Below are positions 45,836-59,418 of a DNA stretch of 64,000 bases, one piece after another. The stretch is from Halichoerus grypus (Eukaryota; Chordata; Mammalia; Carnivora; Phocidae), in contig NC_135718.1 of NCBI RefSeq assembly GCF_964656455.1, forward strand, positions 150,332,762-150,396,761. Reading direction: 5' to 3'. The translations under genes and the position numbers were made by a program. Numbering within the stretch: position 1 is the first letter of the stretch; each line of letters opens with the position of its first letter. The notes under the pieces were generated by a model. It searched no databases. It was given only the letters and a program-made list of their open reading frames with translations, and was not told the origin of the DNA.

Positions 45836-47438
45836 CGCCCACCTTTTGGCCCGCCCGACCAGGGCACCGGACCCCGGCGGGCCTGCACCACGCCCTCTCG
45901 CAAGCCCGGTCCTGCCTGACCCGCCGCTCCTGCCTTGCACCCTAGCAGAAGGGGCCCAGTGCCGAGCCCTGACGCCTCGACGCTCCTGGCCACAGGCTTG
46001 GCGCACACACGCCCTCCCCCACCAGTTCCCGCGCCTTTCCCGCCCGATCCCACCCCCACCCCCGCAGGCCTGGGGAACTTCGCAGCACGTCTCTCCTCAC
46101 CTGCTTTCCGGGGGCTGCGTTTTCCTTCCTTCCTCGCTCCCGCTCCCGCTCCCGCTCCCGCCCACTCCCGCGGCCCCCTGCAGACCAGCCGGCTGCGCAA
46201 ATGCCCAAAGCCCTCCGCATTCCGTTCTCCAGCAGACCGGTGCCTGGTGAAGAGCGCCTCGCTCTCAGAGCCGTGCACTCCCGCCACCAGGAGCACACCG
46301 TCCCACAGAGAGCCCGTCCTTTCCGCCGGCCCCCATTCCCTTCTCTCCACACCCTGCTCAGGTGGCCCGAGGTGCCCACGAGGATTTGCCACCTTGATGA
46401 CGCTTTACCCTGGCCACACCTGCCTGCCTCCCTCCCGGGACACAGGCTGCCCGGCCACCTGCTCGCCGGCCCACGACAGGGCCCTCCCTTCAGTGGGCCT
46501 GGCCCGGGAGTCCAGCCCGGGAAGGTGGCTCCCGTGAGCGCTGAGCCGAAGGAAGCCCTGAATCCCCAGGCCACCCACCTGGGCGCCCGAGCGCATCTCC
46601 GCGCCGGCAGCCGCTGCCCGGCCGGGACCCGAGGACCCCAGCGCGCTCCCTCACCGCGCTGTCGGCCAGCTAGCCAGCAGCCGCTCGGCCAGAGCGCTCC
46701 CGCGAGCCGAGATCGCGCTCCGGCCTCACAACCACCGCCCCCCCCCCCCCCGCGCCCCGCCGAGCTGGCCCCCTAGGGAGCGCTGCGCGCCCGAGCTCAG
46801 ACACGTCGCTTCGCTCTCCTGGCCTGAGCGGCTCCTCGGCGGCGCCGGCGGCGCTACGGGGCCTCCATCTCCTACACACAACACACGCGCCCGCGGACAC
46901 CCACACACCCACACCCACACACCCCACCCCGCGACAGCCCACCCCACGGCACCGCACGTGCGCACACAACCGGAGCTCCGGTCCCCAGCCCCGCCCGCCC
47001 TCGCACACTCTGCCCCGGCCACAAAGCCCTCGGCCAAAGGGGCTCTCTGGGTGGCGGCTGAGAGGAGCCGCTGAAGGCAGCGGCAGGGCTCAGCCGCGCC
47101 TGCCACGGGATCCCCCGCGCTGGGTGGGATTCGGGCGCTGGCCAGCCTGGGTCCGGCTCCCGGCTGCCCCTGGCGACCCCGGCAGGGCAGCGTCTCGCCG
47201 CGGCCCTGGACCGAGGACAAAGCGCCGCATGAGCCTAGTCGGCCACCGTGCGTCCGCGCCGCGCTCGGCCCGCGTGCGCCGCTCCCTAGGGCTCCGGACG
47301 TGCCTGGAGCGTCTGGTCCACACCGCCCGTCCGCCTCCTGCTCAAACGAAGCCGATGCTCCGAACCGGCCCGGACCCGTGTCTGGCCGCCGCTGGCGAGC
47401 GCCGCTGGGGAAGCCGTCTGGGGAGCGGCGCCATCGGT

Positions 47439-47509
47439 GCATGGGTGGTTCAGTGGTAGAATTCTCGCCTGCCACGCGGGAGGCCCGGGTTCGATTCCCG
47501 GCCCATGCA
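47439..47509 (+). tRNA. tRNA-Gly (GCC), unit 6
   Basis: Gene body unchanged. Terminator T4 at 47523-47526. Confidence 0.98.
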
Positions 47510-48295
47510 GCGCGCCGTCCCCTTTTGGCCGGCCCTGCAGCCCCAACGCGCGCGCGCCCGCGCCCCCGGCTTCCTCTCGCCCACGCTCAAGGCGCCTGGC
47601 CTGAACTAGCTCCGCTCCGGACCCAGCCGGAGCCCGCCCCTGCCCTGCCGCCCGTTCCCTTCCTCTCGGTCCTTCTCGCCCAGGGGACCAACTCCACCCA
47701 GCGCCCGAGGCCCCTGGCCCGCCCACACGCCTCCCTTGCCCCTTTTCTCTTCAGGACCCTGAGCACCCCGCTTCGCTCACCCGCTTCCCTTCCAGCAATG
47801 CTTCCCCGCACCACCACACACCCGCACCGCGCCGCGCCGCACCAGAGCCCACGGGGCCGCGCCCCACCTCCGCGCCTTTCATCACCGTTCCTCCCTCCCT
47901 GTCTCACTCTACCCACACTGCCAGAATCCTCGTCTCTTTGCACAACCAGGGGCAACCAAGTTGCCACCCCTAGCCCTGATCCGTCCTATTCTCCTCCAGG
48001 GACCCTCACAAACTCACTGGGGTGCACCAGGAAGACCAGATGCATGGCACCACATCCTCCCGACGCGCGCCCTATAGTCTCTTGAGGCGCCGCTTGGCCG
48101 CAGTAGCCTCCAAACTCCGCCGCTCCTGCAACGCTAGGACCCCCGCCAACACCAGGTCCACCACCGCCCGCGCCGGCACTAGCACCAGCAGCACCAATCT
48201 CCCCATCCGCCGCCGCCGCCGCCGCCACCGCCACAAGTCCACCGTCACCACACCGCCTCGGGCACCATCGCCCACAACAGTGAAGTCCTCCAACA

Positions 48296-48894
48296 TCCAG
48301 CCCACCACCAAGTCCACCACCACCACCACCGCCATCACCAGCAGGACCAAGTCCGCGACCAGCGCACCAGCAATGACATCATTGCCAACGGTACCCAAGT
48401 CCTCCACAATCACCACCACCGCCTCGACCTCCACCACCACCACCACCACCACCACCACCAACTCCAGCACCACCACCTCCACCATCACCACCACCACCAC
48501 CGCCATCACCAGCAGGACCAAGTCCAGCACCAGCGCACCAGCATGGGCATCATTGCCAACGGTACCCAAGTCCTCCACGATCACCACCACCACCTCTACC
48601 ACCACCACCACCACCACCACGACCACCACCACCGCCACCTTCACCATCACCACCGCCGCCGCCGCCATCACCAGCAGGACCAAGGCCACCACCAGCTCAC
48701 CAGCATGGGCATCATTGCCAACGGTACCGAAGTCCTCCACGATCACCACCACCACCACCACCACCACCAGCTCCACCACCACCAGCCCCACCACCGACTC
48801 CACCGTCACCACACCGACTCGGGCACCATCGCCAACACTACTGGAGTCCGTCACCACCACCGCCACCACCGGGACCGTGCACACCATCACCACA
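48296..48894. repeat. ACC triplet block, unit 6
   Basis: Four-GCC form. Confidence 0.9.
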
Positions 48895-49887
48895 GCAGCC
48901 CGCGCGCCGGCACCAACAGCACGAGGTCCACCCCCAGCAGCAGGAGCAGCAGCAGCAGCAAGTCGTCCTCCGCCAGCAGCACAAGCACCAGCACAGCCCG
49001 CACCCCCACCCCCACCCCCACCAGCCCCTCCTGCCCCAACGTCCCCACACGGGTCCCCTGCCTGCACGCCCCCTCCTTTCCGAGTCCTCAGTGGTCAATG
49101 ATCCTGTGTGGCATCTGTCCCTTTGGCCTCTCTGAATCTCAACCCCAGGACGACCCCTGACGCGTCACTGGCTGTCCCGATGACAGGTGATGGAAGCCTC
49201 GGGGGCGGTGGAATCCCTCGCCCCGTTGGGACGGCTCCTAGACCCGGTCCCGCCCTCTCTCTGTGTCTCCCTTGCCTGCCTGCCTGCCGGCCTGCTTCCC
49301 ACCCACGCCCCCCACACCCCACCCCTTGGCCTGACCACCTTGCAGCACAGCACAGCGGTCTCCCCCCGCGCACCTCCTCCGCCACGGTCCTGTCCCGCCA
49401 CGGGGGCCTCCAGCTTTCTTGCACCGGGGCCCACTCCCCAGCACTTGCCGCGTGCAGCTCCTGCCAGCCTCCAGGCTGGACCCCTCCCACCCAACCCCCA
49501 CCCCTTGTCCCCCACCCCCATCCCTCACATTCTCGGCTGGCAGTCCCGGCCTCCCACAGGCTCCTCAGGCACACTCGTGCTCTCTCCCCTCCCCTACCTC
49601 AGATCTCACCCTCCCGCACAGGTGCTCACGTACGTGCCTGGCATGGCGCCGGGGAAGGAGCCCTTCCCCCCCCCCCCCACCGAAGCCTCTGCAGACACCC
49701 TGCCCGACTGTCCGGCCACACTCTGGACCGGTCCCGCAAGCCCCACACCTCCCCGCCCCCGGCACCCCACCCACACACCCGGGCTGCCCCCGGCCCTCCC
49801 CTCCTTCTGGGATCCTTTTGGCTCTGTGCCCTAACCCCCGTGGCAGGCCACCCACGTGAGTAAACACCTTCATCCCGCGGTATCCCC

Positions 49888-50066
49888 CACCACACACACT
49901 CCACACACACACACACACACACCACACACGCTCACACACACCCCCCACATGCTCACACCCACACCCCCCCACATGCTCACACCCACACACACCCAACTTG
50001 CTCACACACGCCCACCCACACACACACACCACACACACACCCAGACACACACACATACACACACAG
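49888..50066. repeat. CA-rich block, unit 6
   Basis: Unit 6 copy, same length. Confidence 0.92.
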
Positions 50067-51174
50067 AAGCAATGGCACTGAGGGAACTTCCCGTGGTGAC
50101 GGTAAGCGCCCGGCCGCCCACAGCGGCTCCTTTCCGCCGCTGGTACGACCTTGTCCCAACCCAGCCAGTGTGGTGCTGCGGCAGCTTTGGCCGGTGCACG
50201 GGCTGTCCGCTTGGGCTCCTAAAGGAGACAATCTCTGAACAGACAGCAGACCCTTGGCGGACAGGGGTGTGCAAGTGTTGGTGGGAAGGAGACTGTGGTC
50301 TGCGATTTAGCTGGAGGAGCACCCGGACAAGACGACGGGCACAGGGGTGGAGAGAGGGCTGGAGTAGATCCTGGCTAGGTGTAGGCTAAGGCGCCAATGG
50401 GAAAACCTTACACGGGCAATCTCGGTCGTGGGCCTGCGCGCTGGCGGTGGGGGCTGGGGGAGGTGGAAGGCGTTCCAGGGAACACGCTCGCCACTTTGCC
50501 GTGGGACTCAAGGGATGGGTGATGCGATTTCAAGAACCTGTTGGCTACAAGTCCACCGTCTGTCTCCGGTGTGCCTCCACCCCCTCCTCCTGCTTGGCTG
50601 TTGGGTTTTCCCCACCGGCCTCCCGAATCTTCGTGCTCTCTCTCCTGCACTGCCCGTCGGTTCTGCTTCCTGCACCCGTCCAGATTCGCTTTCCCGACTC
50701 CACCTCCCGGGCGCAACCGTGCCGCTGTCTGCTCGCGGTGGCCGGGAAGCTGGCCCGAGCGGTGGCTGGCCCGAGCGGTGGCTGGCCCGAGGGCGAGGGA
50801 AGGGACCAGGGGCTCCAGCAGGTGACCCGACTCAAAGAGGTAGATCGCTCACCCTGCCCCGACCTCTTCCCCCACTCCCACCCCCCCCACCCCCCCACCC
50901 CCGCTTCCCCGCACCGACACCACTAACTAGCACCCCTTGAAGGAGCAAGGGGTGGCTTGTCAGGGGTGGCGCGGTTTCTCCTGGCCGCAGCAGTGCCGCC
51001 GGAGAGTCCAAGCACCTGCGGTGGCCGGACGTGCGGGCGTCTGTGGGTGGCCCCGAGTGAGGACAGAGGGTGTCGCGGGTGGCCTCTCGGGTTTGGGGCG
51101 GAGGAAGAGGGGGAGCCATGCGAGCGCCCAGGGGAGGCGCCGATGCGCTGCCGTTGGGCGGCCGGCCCGCTGGC

Positions 51175-51403
51175 GAGGCCAAAAGGTTTCGGCTGGCCGA
51201 GGCGACAGGGCAAGGCTTGGGCTAGCCCGGGCGCCTGGCCTTGTCTGGGCACCGAGGCCGTGGAGCTAGCCGCGGGGCAAGGGAGAAGCGAGGCCAAAAG
51301 GTTTGGGCTGGCCGAGGCGACAGGGCAAGGCTTGGGCTACCCGGGCGCCTGGCCTTGTCTGGGCACCGAGGCCGTGGAGCTAGCCGCGGGGCAAGGGAGA
51401 AGC
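51175..51403. repeat. 115-bp duplication, unit 7
   Basis: Unit 7 copy. Confidence 0.94.
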
Positions 51404-51475
51404 CAGCCAGCTTCGGCTAAAAGGGGTGCGGATGCGCTGGGGAGAGGTCGGTAGGCCGAGAGGAAGAAGAAAGGC

Positions 51476-51547
51476 TTCCCTGACCGGGAATCGAACCCGG
51501 GCCGCGGCGGTGAGAGCGCCGAATCCTAACCACTAGACCACCAGGGA
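51476..51547 (-). tRNA. tRNA-Glu (CTC), unit 7
   Basis: Gene body unchanged; no proximal T4; T variant in the 5' flank. Confidence 0.98.
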
Positions 51548-51818
51548 GCGTCGGGCTCTGCGCCTGGCCCGCGCGCCCTGGGCGCAGCGCCTCCACACCA
51601 CCCCCTCGCCTCCGCTTTGGCTCCAAGGCCCCTGCCTTGCCACGGCCAGCCGCCCTCCGGCCCTACCAATCCACCCGCCCTGCTGGCAGCACCCTCAAAA
51701 CGCTGCGCACCTCCTTCCCTCCCTCACACACGCGCTCGGCCTCGGGCCACGCTCCGGCTCCGGGCTCCCATCGGGCCTGGGCACGACGGCCCTGGAGCCG
51801 TGCAAAAGGTTGGCCAGC

Positions 51819-51890
51819 TGCGTTGGCCGGGAATCGAACCCGGGTCAACTGCTTGGAAGGCAGCTATGCTCACCACTATACCACCAACGC
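51819..51890 (-). tRNA. tRNA-Gly (TCC), unit 7
   Basis: Gene body unchanged. Terminator T4 at 51804-51807. Short type A 3' flank. Confidence 0.98.
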
Positions 51891-52108
51891 TGCACAGCCC
51901 GGGCCGCCCCGAGACGCCGGCGCAGGGTTCGCAGAGGCGCCTTCACGCCTTCTCGCCGCCGCCTGGGCTGCCTGGCGCAGCCCTGCCCCGACGTGCCGCC
52001 AGTCCGCAGCTCTGCGCTGCCGCACGCGCCAGCAGCGGCCGCCCCAGCCCCAACCCCAGCCCCAGCCCCGCCAGCCCGACGCCGCCGTGCGGCTCCGCAG
52101 GCCCGACC

Positions 52109-52150
52109 GCCCGCCGCCCGCCGCCCGCCGCCCGCCGCCCGCCGCCCGCC
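52109..52150. repeat. GCCCGCC array, 6 copies, unit 7
   Basis: Counted directly: 42 bp. Confidence 0.95.
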
Positions 52151-52649
52151 TCTGGGGGGCGCTCTGGCCGCCGTGCCGCTCCCCCGGCCCTCGGCTGCCG
52201 GCCGGGCATTCCCCGGCCCGCGAGACACGCTTCCCTCCGGCGACCCGCTCGCCCGGGCCCTTCTCCGCGGACTGCCCGGCGAGGCCACATCCCGCACCCA
52301 CAGGGGACCCGACCCAGCCGCCGCCCACCCGTCCCCCGCGCCCACCCCCACCCCCACGCCCAGCCAGCACCGGGCAGCGTCGCGTCACCAAGGAGCCCGT
52401 TGCGGCCAGTCACTCGTCAGGCGCCGGGGGCACGACAGGAGGCCCTGGCTGGGCCGTGGCGACCCCGCACGCGCGCGCCCGGGCTCACGAGGAAGGGAAA
52501 CGGGTGGGGGCGGTCGACGGTGGGCAGGCCGGGCACCCGTCGTCGCCCCGCGCCTCTCGCCGGACGCGGGAGGGACGAGAAGAAGGGCCCTGGGGCCAAG
52601 CGTTTGGACAGAGCGGCGGTGGCGCCGGCCACCAAAAAGGGCGTCTTGC

Positions 52650-52721
52650 CTCCCCGTCGGGGAATCGAACCCCGGTCTCCCGCGTGACAGGCGGGGATAC
52701 TCACCACTATACTAACGAGGA
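52650..52721 (-). tRNA. tRNA-Asp (GTC), unit 7
   Basis: Gene body unchanged. Terminator T5 at 52634-52638. Confidence 0.98.
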
Positions 52722-53338
52722 CGGCGGCGGCGGCCACCCGGGCGCCCGACCCCTCTCCGCCTGCCCGCCCACGCCTACCCCTGCCCTCGACGCCCCGCCT
52801 TACGCAGGCGCCCGCCACGTGCCACACCCGACCCGACCCCAAACCAACCGCGCCAGCCCGCAGAGCAGCCCTCCCATCCCGACTCGGAGTGGACCCCAGG
52901 CCCGGGCCCCGGACCCGGACGGCGCGGAACACTCCGAGTGCGCCGGCGCCTAGGGCCTGCCGGGCGCCGATCGCGCAGGGAGAAGAGGCCCGAGCGGGCA
53001 AGCAAGGATGCGAGCAGGAGGACGGGCGCCCGGGATGGGCAGGGGCGGCGGAGGGAGGGCGGCGAGGACCTAGTGGGGGTGGGGGGCGGCGGCGGCGAGA
53101 CAGGCTGGCCCGACGCCGGTCTCTGGGTGCGGGGCCGCCATGTGCGAGGAGGCGGGGCGGGGCGGGGCGAGGCGGCGGCGACGGCGGCGGCGGCGGCGGC
53201 GCCAGGCGAGTCGGCTGGCGCTGCTCCTGGTCGGCCGGGGCGCGCGTCCCGTCCCTTGCGCGCCCACACAGCCGCCAGCCGCCACCAGCGTCCGCGCCGG
53301 GTCCCAGCCAGGCGAGCGGCGACGCGCCCAGGCCCGCC

Positions 53339-53421
53339 GTCAGGATGGCCGAGCGGTCTAAGGCGCTGCGTTCAGGTCGCAGTCTCCCCTGGAGGCGTGG
53401 GTTCGAATCCCACTCCTGACA
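53339..53421 (+). tRNA. tRNA-Leu (CAG), unit 7
   Basis: Gene body unchanged. Terminator T4 at 53430-53433. Confidence 0.98.
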
Positions 53422-55024
53422 CGCCCACCTTTTGGCCCGCCCGACCAGGGCACCGGACCCCGGCGGGCCTGCACCACGCCCTCTCGCAAGCCCGGTCCTG
53501 CCTGACCCGCCGCTCCTGCCTTGCACCCTAGCAGAAGGGGCCCAGTGCCGAGCCCTGACGCCTCGACGCTCCTGGCCACAGGCTTGGCGCACACACGCCC
53601 TCCCCCACCAGTTCCCGCGCCTTTCCCGCCCGATCCCACCCCCACCCCCGCAGGCCTGGGGAACTTCGCAGCACGTCTCTCCTCACCTGCTTTCCGGGGG
53701 CTGCGTTTTCCTTCCTTCCTCGCTCCCGCTCCCGCTCCCGCTCCCGCCCACTCCCGCGGCCCCCTGCAGACCAGCCGGCTGCGCAAATGCCCAAAGCCCT
53801 CCGCATTCCGTTCTCCAGCAGACCGGTGCCTGGTGAAGAGCGCCTCGCTCTCAGAGCCGTGCACTCCCGCCACCAGGAGCACACCGTCCCACAGAGAGCC
53901 CGTCCTTTCCGCCGGCCCCCATTCCCTTCTCTCCACACCCTGCTCAGGTGGCCCGAGGTGCCCACGAGGATTTGCCACCTTGATGACGCTTTACCCTGGC
54001 CACACCTGCCTGCCTCCCTCCCGGGACACAGGCTGCCCGGCCACCTGCTCGCCGGCCCACGACAGGGCCCTCCCTTCAGTGGGCCTGGCCCGGGAGTCCA
54101 GCCCGGGAAGGTGGCTCCCGTGAGCGCTGAGCCGAAGGAAGCCCTGAATCCCCAGGCCACCCACCTGGGCGCCCGAGCGCATCTCCGCGCCGGCAGCCGC
54201 TGCCCGGCCGGGACCCGAGGACCCCAGCGCGCTCCCTCACCGCGCTGTCGGCCAGCTAGCCAGCAGCCGCTCGGCCAGAGCGCTCCCGCGAGCCGAGATC
54301 GCGCTCCGGCCTCACAACCACCGCCCCCCCCCCCCCCGCGCCCCGCCGAGCTGGCCCCCTAGGGAGCGCTGCGCGCCCGAGCTCAGACACGTCGCTTCGC
54401 TCTCCTGGCCTGAGCGGCTCCTCGGCGGCGCCGGCGGCGCTACGGGGCCTCCATCTCCTACACACAACACACGCGCCCGCGGACACCCACACACCCACAC
54501 CCACACACCCCACCCCGCGACAGCCCACCCCACGGCACCGCACGTGCGCACACAACCGGAGCTCCGGTCCCCAGCCCCGCCCGCCCTCGCACACTCTGCC
54601 CCGGCCACAAAGCCCTCGGCCAAAGGGGCTCTCTGGGTGGCGGCTGAGAGGAGCCGCTGAAGGCAGCGGCAGGGCTCAGCCGCGCCTGCCACGGGATCCC
54701 CCGCGCTGGGTGGGATTCGGGCGCTGGCCAGCCTGGGTCCGGCTCCCGGCTGCCCCTGGCGACCCCGGCAGGGCAGCGTCTCGCCGCGGCCCTGGACCGA
54801 GGACAAAGCGCCGCATGAGCCTAGTCGGCCACCGTGCGTCCGCGCCGCGCTCGGCCCGCGTGCGCCGCTCCCTAGGGCTCCGGACGTGCCTGGAGCGTCT
54901 GGTCCACACCGCCCGTCCGCCTCCTGCTCAAACGAAGCCGATGCTCCGAACCGGCCCGGACCCGTGTCTGGCCGCCGCTGGCGAGCGCCGCTGGGGAAGC
55001 CGTCTGGGGAGCGGCGCCATCGGT

Positions 55025-55095
55025 GCATGGGTGGTTCAGTGGTAGAATTCTCGCCTGCCACGCGGGAGGCCCGGGTTCGATTCCCGGCCCATGCA
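55025..55095 (+). tRNA. tRNA-Gly (GCC), unit 7
   Basis: Gene body unchanged. Terminator T4 at 55109-55112. Confidence 0.98.
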
Positions 55096-55881
55096 GCGCG
55101 CCGTCCCCTTTTGGCCGGCCCTGCAGCCCCAACGCGCGCGCGCCCGCGCCCCCGGCTTCCTCTCGCCCACGCTCAAGGCGCCTGGCCTGAACTAGCTCCG
55201 CTCCGGACCCAGCCGGAGCCCGCCCCTGCCCTGCCGCCCGTTCCCTTCCTCTCGGTCCTTCTCGCCCAGGGGACCAACTCCACCCAGCGCCCGAGGCCCC
55301 TGGCCCGCCCACACGCCTCCCTTGCCCCTTTTCTCTTCAGGACCCTGAGCACCCCGCTTCGCTCACCCGCTTCCCTTCCAGCAATGCTTCCCCGCACCAC
55401 CACACACCCGCACCGCGCCGCGCCGCACCAGAGCCCACGGGGCCGCGCCCCACCTCCGCGCCTTTCATCACCGTTCCTCCCTCCCTGTCTCACTCTACCC
55501 ACACTGCCAGAATCCTCGTCTCTTTGCACAACCAGGGGCAACCAAGTTGCCACCCCTAGCCCTGATCCGTCCTATTCTCCTCCAGGGACCCTCACAAACT
55601 CACTGGGGTGCACCAGGAAGACCAGATGCATGGCACCACATCCTCCCGACGCGCGCCCTATAGTCTCTTGAGGCGCCGCTTGGCCGCAGTAGCCTCCAAA
55701 CTCCGCCGCTCCTGCAACGCTAGGACCCCCGCCAACACCAGGTCCACCACCGCCCGCGCCGGCACTAGCACCAGCAGCACCAATCTCCCCATCCGCCGCC
55801 GCCGCCGCCGCCACCGCCACAAGTCCACCGTCACCACACCGCCTCGGGCACCATCGCCCACAACAGTGAAGTCCTCCAACA

Positions 55882-56480
55882 TCCAGCCCACCACCAAGTC
55901 CACCACCACCACCACCGCCATCACCAGCAGGACCAAGTCCGCGACCAGCGCACCAGCAATGACATCATTGCCAACGGTACCCAAGTCCTCCACAATCACC
56001 ACCACCGCCTCGACCTCCACCACCACCACCACCACCACCACCACCAACTCCAGCACCACCACCTCCACCATCACCACCACCACCACCGCCATCACCAGCA
56101 GGACCAAGTCCAGCACCAGCGCACCAGCATGGGCATCATTGCCAACGGTACCCAAGTCCTCCACGATCACCACCACCACCTCTACCACCACCACCACCAC
56201 CACCACGACCACCACCACCGCCACCTTCACCATCACCACCGCCGCCGCCGCCATCACCAGCAGGACCAAGGCCACCACCAGCTCACCAGCATGGGCATCA
56301 TTGCCAACGGTACCGAAGTCCTCCACGATCACCACCACCACCACCACCACCACCAGCTCCACCACCACCAGCCCCACCACCGACTCCACCGTCACCACAC
56401 CGACTCGGGCACCATCGCCAACACTACTGGAGTCCGTCACCACCACCGCCACCACCGGGACCGTGCACACCATCACCACA
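55882..56480. repeat. ACC triplet block, unit 7
   Basis: Four-GCC form. Confidence 0.9.
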
Positions 56481-57473
56481 GCAGCCCGCGCGCCGGCACC
56501 AACAGCACGAGGTCCACCCCCAGCAGCAGGAGCAGCAGCAGCAGCAAGTCGTCCTCCGCCAGCAGCACAAGCACCAGCACAGCCCGCACCCCCACCCCCA
56601 CCCCCACCAGCCCCTCCTGCCCCAACGTCCCCACACGGGTCCCCTGCCTGCACGCCCCCTCCTTTCCGAGTCCTCAGTGGTCAATGATCCTGTGTGGCAT
56701 CTGTCCCTTTGGCCTCTCTGAATCTCAACCCCAGGACGACCCCTGACGCGTCACTGGCTGTCCCGATGACAGGTGATGGAAGCCTCGGGGGCGGTGGAAT
56801 CCCTCGCCCCGTTGGGACGGCTCCTAGACCCGGTCCCGCCCTCTCTCTGTGTCTCCCTTGCCTGCCTGCCTGCCGGCCTGCTTCCCACCCACGCCCCCCA
56901 CACCCCACCCCTTGGCCTGACCACCTTGCAGCACAGCACAGCGGTCTCCCCCCGCGCACCTCCTCCGCCACGGTCCTGTCCCGCCACGGGGGCCTCCAGC
57001 TTTCTTGCACCGGGGCCCACTCCCCAGCACTTGCCGCGTGCAGCTCCTGCCAGCCTCCAGGCTGGACCCCTCCCACCCACCCCCCACCCCTTGTCCCCCA
57101 CCCCCATCCCTCACATTCTCGGCTGGCAGTCCCGGCCTCCCACAGGCTCCTCAGGCACACTCGTGCTCTCTCCCCTCCCCTACCTCAGATCTCACCCTCC
57201 CGCACAGGTGCTCACGTACGTGCCTGGCATGGCGCCGGGGAAGGAGCCCTTCCCCCCCCCCCCCACCGAAGCCTCTGCAGACACCCTGCCCGACTGTCCG
57301 GCCACACTCTGGACCGGTCCCGCAAGCCCCACACCTCCCCGCCCCCGGCACCCCACCCACACACCCGGGCTGCCCCCGGCCCTCCCCTCCTTCTGGGATC
57401 CTTTTGGCTCTGTGCCCTAACCCCCGTGGCAGGCCACCCACGTGAGTAAACACCTTCATCCCGCGGTATCCCC

Positions 57474-57652
57474 CACCACACACACTCCACACACACACAC
57501 ACACACACCACACACGCTCACACACACCCCCCACATGCTCACACCCACACCCCCCCACATGCTCACACCCACACACACCCAACTTGCTCACACACGCCCA
57601 CCCACACACACACACCACACACACACCCAGACACACACACATACACACACAG
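57474..57652. repeat. CA-rich block, unit 7
   Basis: Unit 7 copy, same length. Confidence 0.92.
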
Positions 57653-58760
57653 AAGCAATGGCACTGAGGGAACTTCCCGTGGTGACGGTAAGCGCCCGGC
57701 CGCCCACAGCGGCTCCTTTCCGCCGCTGGTACGACCTTGTCCCAACCCAGCCAGTGTGGTGCTGCGGCAGCTTTGGCCGGTGCACGGGCTGTCCGCTTGG
57801 GCTCCTAAAGGAGACAATCTCTGAACAGACAGCAGACCCTTGGCGGACAGGGGTGTGCAAGTGTTGGTGGGAAGGAGACTGTGGTCTGCGATTTAGCTGG
57901 AGGAGCACCCGGACAAGACGACGGGCACAGGGGTGGAGAGAGGGCTGGAGTAGATCCTGGCTAGGTGTAGGCTAAGGCGCCAATGGGAAAACCTTACACG
58001 GGCAATCTCGGTCGTGGGCCTGCGCGCTGGCGGTGGGGGCTGGGGGAGGTGGAAGGCATTCCAGGGAACACGCTCGCCACTTTGCCGTGGGACTCAAGGG
58101 ATGGGTGATGCGATTTCAAGAACCTGTTGGCTACAAGTCCACCGTCTGTCTCCGGTGTGCCTCCACCCCCTCCTCCTGCTTGGCTGTTGGGTTTTCCCCA
58201 CCGGCCTCCCGAATCTTCGTGCTCTCTCTCCTGCACTGCCCGTCGGTTCTGCTTCCTGCACCCGTCCAGATTCGCTTTCCCGACTCCACCTCCCGGGCGC
58301 AACCGTGCCGCTGTCTGCTCGCGGTGGCCGGGAAGCTGGCCCGAGCGGTGGCTGGCCCGAGCGGTGGCTGGCCCGAGGGCGAGGGAAGGGACCAGGGGCT
58401 CCAGCAGGTGACCCGACTCAAAGAGGTAGATCGCTCACCCTGCCCCGACCTCTTCCCCCACTCCCACCCCCCCCACCCCCCCACCCCCGCTTCCCCGCAC
58501 CGACACCACTAACTAGCACCCCTTGAAGGAGCAAGGGGTGGCTTGTCAGGGGTGGCGCGGTTTCTCCTGGCCGCAGCAGTGCCGCCGGAGAGTCCAAGCA
58601 CCTGCGGTGGCCGGACGTGCGGGCGTCTGTGGGTGGCCCCGAGTGAGGACAGAGGGTGTCGCGGGTGGCCTCTCGGGTTTGGGGCGGAGGAAGAGGGGGA
58701 GCCATGCGAGCGCCCAGGGGAGGCGCCGATGCGCTGCCGTTGGGCGGCCGGCCCGCTGGC

Positions 58761-58989
58761 GAGGCCAAAAGGTTTCGGCTGGCCGAGGCGACAGGGCAAG
58801 GCTTGGGCTAGCCCGGGCGCCTGGCCTTGTCTGGGCACCGAGGCCGTGGAGCTAGCCGCGGGGCAAGGGAGAAGCGAGGCCAAAAGGTTTGGGCTGGCCG
58901 AGGCGACAGGGCAAGGCTTGGGCTACCCGGGCGCCTGGCCTTGTCTGGGCACCGAGGCCGTGGAGCTAGCCGCGGGGCAAGGAAGAAGC
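58761..58989. repeat. 115-bp duplication, unit 8
   Basis: Unit 8 copy; the second repeat carries the private G to A at 58983. Confidence 0.94.
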
Positions 58990-59061
58990 CAGCCAGCTTC
59001 GGCTAAAAGGGGTGCGGATGCGCTGGGGAGAGGTCGGTAGGCCGAGAGGAAGAAGAAAGGC

Positions 59062-59133
59062 TTCCCTGACCGGGAATCGAACCCGGGCCGCGGCGGTGAG
59101 AGCGCCGAATCCTAACCACTAGACCACCAGGGA
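59062..59133 (-). tRNA. tRNA-Glu (CTC), unit 8
   Basis: Gene body unchanged; no proximal T4; C variant in the 5' flank. Confidence 0.98.
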
Positions 59134-59418
59134 GCGTCGGGCCCTGCGCCTGGCCCGCGCGCCCTGGGCGCAGCGCCTCCACACCACCCCCTCGCCTCCG
59201 CTTTGGCTCCAAGGCCCCTGCCTTGCCACGGCCAGCCGCCCTCCGGCCCTACCAATCCACCCGCCCTGCTGGCAGCACCCTCAAAACGCTGCGCACCTCC
59301 TTCCCTCCCTCACACACGCGCTCGGCCTCGGGCCACGCTCCGGCTCCGGGCTCTCGGCTCCGGGCTCCCATCGGGCCTGGGCACGACGGCCCTGGAGCCC
59401 TGCAAAAGGTTGGCCAGC

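Larger units (their letters stand above)
42769..50347. repeat. tRNA macrosatellite unit 6 (7579 bp)
   Basis: Type A unit sharing the CCCAACCCCC variant (near 49490) with unit 2. It has five heptamers, C14 and C13 tracts. It is the shortest unit. Confidence 0.95.
50348..57933. repeat. tRNA macrosatellite unit 7 (7586 bp)
   Basis: Type A unit (short tRNA-Gly(TCC) flank, GAGCCG variant) with six heptamers and C14 and C13 tracts. It lacks the CCCAACCCCC variant of units 2 and 6. Confidence 0.95.
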
